NCBI RefSeq assembly: GCF_049568105.1
Contig: NZ_CP145335.1
Location: 2,170,001 to 2,234,000, forward strand
Direction of reading: 5' to 3'
DNA: 64,000 bases
From: Salinisphaera sp049568105
GTDB taxonomy: Bacteria; Pseudomonadota; Gammaproteobacteria; Nevskiales; Salinisphaeraceae
Position numbers and translations under genes: made by a program. The notes under the pieces were generated by a model. The model was not told the DNA's origin. It saw only the letters and a program-made list of their open reading frames with translations, and did not search any database. This document shows positions 61,546 through 64,000 of the stretch, one piece after another (the first letter of the stretch is position 1; each line of letters begins with the position of its first letter).

Positions 61546-63411
61546 ATGCCAGATTTATTCGAAGATCTATTGCCGGATGGCGCTCCTTCCGAAGCCGAAA
61601 ACGCCCCGGCTGAATCCAGCGGTGACGCGACCGACCAAACTAGCCTATCCGATCTGGACAACGCCCTGGCCCACTGGGCTCGCCGCCACGGCGCCGACCG
61701 CCTGGTCGCCCGCGCCTTCGCCCTGGCGAGCTGGGCCGTCGCCCAGGGCCATACCTGCCTGGCGCTGGAGGCCATCCCCACCAGCCTGATGAGCGAAGCC
61801 AACCAGGCCGAACTGCCGGCAGCACTCGCCGCTAGCGAACTGGTCGGCGAGCCGGGCGAGATCAAACCGTTGATCCTGGAAAACGGCCGGCTCTACCTGC
61901 AGCGCTACCACGCCTACGAAACCAAGCTGGCCGAACGCCTGCGCGAGCTGATGGCGGCCGAACCGAACCCGGTCAACGTCGATACACTCAAGCCCGGCAA
62001 CGGCCTGTTCGCACCGGACGCCGCCAACCCGAACGCCACCAACTGGCAGGCCGTCGCTGCCTTCGCGGCCCTGCGCCACCACTTCACCGTCATCTCCGGC
62101 GGCCCCGGCACGGGTAAGACCTACACCATCGTGCGCCTGCTCCGCGTGCTGATCGAAGCTGCGATCGAAAACGGCAATACACCGCCGCTCATCGCCTTGG
62201 CTGCCCCTACCGGCAAGGCCGCTGCCCGCATGCTCGAATCCGTCCGTAAGGGCTTGGAAGACATGAGCGCAGATACCAAGTTCGACCACGCCGCCGTTGG
62301 CGAACACATCCCACAGACCGCCCGTACCCTGCACCGCCTGCTCGGCCTGACTGGCGCCACGACACGCGCTCGCTTCAACGCCGACAACCCGCTGCCCTAC
62401 GATGTGGTGATCGTCGACGAAGCCTCGATGGTGGACCTACCGATGATGGCCAAGCTGGCGAACGCGATTCGTAACGACGCCCGCCTCATCCTGCTTGGCG
62501 ACCGCTACCAGCTCGCCTCCGTCGAATCCGGCTCCGTACTGGCCGAGATCTGTGCGAATGCCGGCGTGAACCGCTTCACCGACGACCAGCAAGCCGCCGC
62601 CGGGGACCTGCTCGCCGAACCCCGCGAACCGGCAAGCCACGCCCTGGCCGATCACGTCGTCACCCTGCAGACCAGCCGTCGTTTCAACGCCGACAGCACC
62701 ATCGGCCGCCTGGCCTCGGCCGTGAATGCCGGCGATGTGGAAGCCGCCGAAGCACTGCTCGATGCCGGCCACGACGATCTGGCCTATACCCCCCGCTCGG
62801 ACGCTGCGGCTATCAGCCAACTCATGGACCGGCTAGCCGACGACTACGCCCACCTCATCGAAACGACCGACCCGACGCTCGCCCTGGCCCAGCTCGGCCA
62901 ACAATGCGTGCTCACTGCCGTGCGAAAAGGCCCGGCCGGCAGCGAAACCATCAACGCCGGCATCACTGAACGCCTGGCCCGCCGTTTCGACTTCAACCCG
63001 CTAGAGCCCTGGTATCACGGCCGACCGGTGATGGTTCGACAAAATGACTACCGCACCGGGCTCTATAACGGCGATGTCGGTGTTGCGCTATACAACGAAT
63101 TTCGGCAAATTCGGGTCTGGTTCATGGGGGACCACGGCCTACGGGCTTTCTTGCCGAGCGCACTACCCGCGCACGATTCCGTGTATGCGATGACTATTCA
63201 CAAGAGTCAGGGGTCGGAGTTTGATTCCGTGACCTTGGTATTGCCGGATTATGATGTGCCGGTTTTGACGAGGGAGTTGTTTTATACGGGGTTGACGCGG
63301 GGGCGGGGGCGGTTGGTTGTTTTTGCTGAACCGTCAAGCGTGGAACGAGCGGTTAGCCGGCGCGTAGCTCGGGCCTCAGGGCTCGCGGGTCGGTTCGCTC
63401 ATGGCGATTAA
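61546..63411 (+). CDS. recD: Exodeoxyribonuclease V subunit alpha
   Basis: A 621-residue RecD, normal length, the 5'-3' helicase of RecBCD. Walker A reads FTVISGGPGTGKTYTIVRLL, Walker B VVIVDEASMVDLPMM, and the late motifs are AMTIHKSQGSEFDSV and LFYTGLTRGRGRLVVF. Unlike the usual recC-recB-recD run, it is separated from recB by 1.7 kb of accessory DNA. From about 63180 to the stop, codons switch to GGG, TTG, TTT and ACG, unlike the preceding 1.6 kb, which points to replacement of the 3' end by recombination. Confidence 0.95.
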   Translation: MPDLFEDLLPDGAPSEAENAPAESSGDATDQTSLSDLDNALAHWARRHGADRLVARAFALASWAVAQGHTCLALEAIPTSLMSEANQAELPAALAASELVGEPGEIKPLILENGRLYLQRYHAYETKLAERLRELMAAEPNPVNVDTLKPGNGLFAPDAANPNATNWQAVAAFAALRHHFTVISGGPGTGKTYTIVRLLRVLIEAAIENGNTPPLIALAAPTGKAAARMLESVRKGLEDMSADTKFDHAAVGEHIPQTARTLHRLLGLTGATTRARFNADNPLPYDVVIVDEASMVDLPMMAKLANAIRNDARLILLGDRYQLASVESGSVLAEICANAGVNRFTDDQQAAAGDLLAEPREPASHALADHVVTLQTSRRFNADSTIGRLASAVNAGDVEAAEALLDAGHDDLAYTPRSDAAAISQLMDRLADDYAHLIETTDPTLALAQLGQQCVLTAVRKGPAGSETINAGITERLARRFDFNPLEPWYHGRPVMVRQNDYRTGLYNGDVGVALYNEFRQIRVWFMGDHGLRAFLPSALPAHDSVYAMTIHKSQGSEFDSVTLVLPDYDVPVLTRELFYTGLTRGRGRLVVFAEPSSVERAVSRRVARASGLAGRFAHGD

Positions 63412-63414
63412 AAG

Positions 63415-63549
63415 ATGTCGGAATCAGCTTTCGAGAGCATAAAAGCTGGACTGCTCGAAGCCATCCAGCACGAGCGCGGCCAACGGTCTCGCGTCGTGGT
63501 TATCAGCCCGAAGGCGACCAAGCGCCTTGACGCAAAACGCACGACCTGA
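63415..63549 (+). pseudogene. Fragment of an HTH-type antitoxin gene
   Basis: A 44-codon frame four bases after recD begins MSESAFESIKAGLLEAIQHE, an N-terminal pattern I associate with XRE-type antitoxins of the NadS/MqsA-like kind. The HTH domain that should follow is missing; the frame stops after KATKRLDAKRTT. No toxin frame is adjacent. I read it as a truncated toxin-antitoxin remnant. Confidence 0.5.
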
Positions 63550-63556
63550 CTCGGAA

Positions 63557-63637
63557 ATGCTCCGTTTTGCTGATCCATCGAGAGAGGCGGGTGCGGTTAG
63601 CCGCCGGGTGGCTCGGGTTTCCAGTGCTCGCGGCTAG
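63557..63637 (+). pseudogene. Degenerate second copy of the recD 3' end
   Basis: The frame RFADPSREAGAVSRRVARVS matches the RecD tail VFAEPSSVERAVSRRVARAS about 220 bases upstream, and the DNA is clearly related (GCGGTTAGCCG then a similar GGCTCGGG region). It ends at TAG 63635-63637 and is followed, as is real recD, by AAGATGTCG. It is a duplicated tail from a divergent recD allele. Confidence 0.65.
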
Positions 63638-63687
63638 GACCGCTAACGGAACTAATAAGATGTCGTTCATGATAGCAGCAGAGATTT

Positions 63688-63957
63688 ATGGCCCAACAGA
63701 ATGATGCGTGCTGGCTCACGCCCGATGAACACCCGCCCGAACTGCGCCAAGGCGACTTATTTATTTTTCCGGAATCTAACCATCTTAGAAGATTTGGAAT
63801 TATCGTAACGGCCGACTGCGACTTAACGAATCAGAAGCACTCTCGGAGCGTAACCCTAATTTCTCTATTAGGGGACCGAGAGTTATTAGAAGACTGCCTC
63901 GCCTATGATTATTTGCGAAAAATAAAAATCCAAATATCTGAATACCTGAAACAATAG
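63688..63957 (+). CDS. Hypothetical protein, AT-richer, probably truncated
   Basis: An 89-residue frame starting MAQQNDACWLTPDEHPPELR, then QGDLFIF, FGIIVTADCDLTNQKHSR and VTLISLLGDRELLEDCLAYD. Codons such as TTA, ATT and AAA are common, unlike the core genes of the window, so this is probably acquired DNA. The sequence looks like the front of a larger protein and stops abruptly before a GGGGACAGACCACGG stretch. I do not recognise the family with confidence. Confidence 0.5.
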   Translation: MAQQNDACWLTPDEHPPELRQGDLFIFPESNHLRRFGIIVTADCDLTNQKHSRSVTLISLLGDRELLEDCLAYDYLRKIKIQISEYLKQ

Positions 63958-64000
63958 GGGACAGACCACGGTTTCCGACACCCTCGCCTAGTCCGGTTCC

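Noticed and set aside
1..64000. CRISPR array or rRNA genes
   Set aside because: No regularly spaced direct repeats and no 16S/23S/5S-like sequence were seen; the repeats present are inverted and irregular.

Overview
The window is 64 kb of GC-rich gammaproteobacterial chromosome. RdgC, RecBCD, a cytochrome bo3-type quinol oxidase, CidAB, Lon behind a sigma-32-like promoter, FNR-type boxes, a TonB receptor and a PEP-CTERM protein all fit a free-living gammaproteobacterium. Salinisphaera-like bacteria are my best guess, but this is inference from gene content and base composition. Coding is dense and short ATGA overlaps are common.

Layout. 1-6.2 kb: a GTP-derived small-molecule cluster with a dehydrogenase tail, an unusual 6-pyruvoyl-tetrahydropterin-synthase homologue, a GT4 glycosyltransferase, a methyltransferase, a RibD-type reductase, an extended GTP cyclohydrolase II and a creatininase-family amidohydrolase. 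6.2-14.3 kb: a Na+/H+ antiporter, a DUF4168 secreted protein, a flavin reductase, an MliC lipoprotein, an M42 peptidase, CidA/CidB and a diguanylate cyclase. 14.3-27.4 kb: a heat-shock unit (hsp20-lon), ChaC-like and RdgC proteins, an SsuABC/TauABC-type importer ending in a DsrE-like gene, an EAL phosphodiesterase, a MOSC protein, a Pat-like acyltransferase and a DUF924 protein.

27.4-36.8 kb: a TonB receptor, then two divergent units that read together as a nucleic-acid scavenging locus. Four exported enzymes (S1/P1 nuclease, class B-like acid phosphatase, PLD-family protein, RNase T2) lie opposite an NCS1 permease, cytidine deaminase and uridine phosphorylase. A tRNA-Arg(CCT) follows. 37-52.5 kb: an orphan ModE, a divergent pair around an FNR-like box, cyoAB without cyoCDE, a degradative cluster with a decayed pirin remnant and an AraC regulator, a phosphoribosyltransferase/erythromycin-esterase fusion behind a perfect FNR box, a GFA protein and a PEP-CTERM protein.

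52.8-64 kb: recC-recB and recD, split by about 1.7 kb of accessory DNA. That insert holds REP-like hairpins, a 660-bp element with inverted ends and extensive nested stems, an orphan HigA-like antitoxin and two tiny overlapping-style membrane genes. The 3' end of recD has abruptly different codon usage. It is followed by an antitoxin fragment, a second degenerate copy of the recD tail and an AT-richer truncated-looking gene, so this flank is a recombination hot spot. The strongest candidates for undescribed biology are the 660-bp structured element, the GTP-derived cluster and the scavenging locus.
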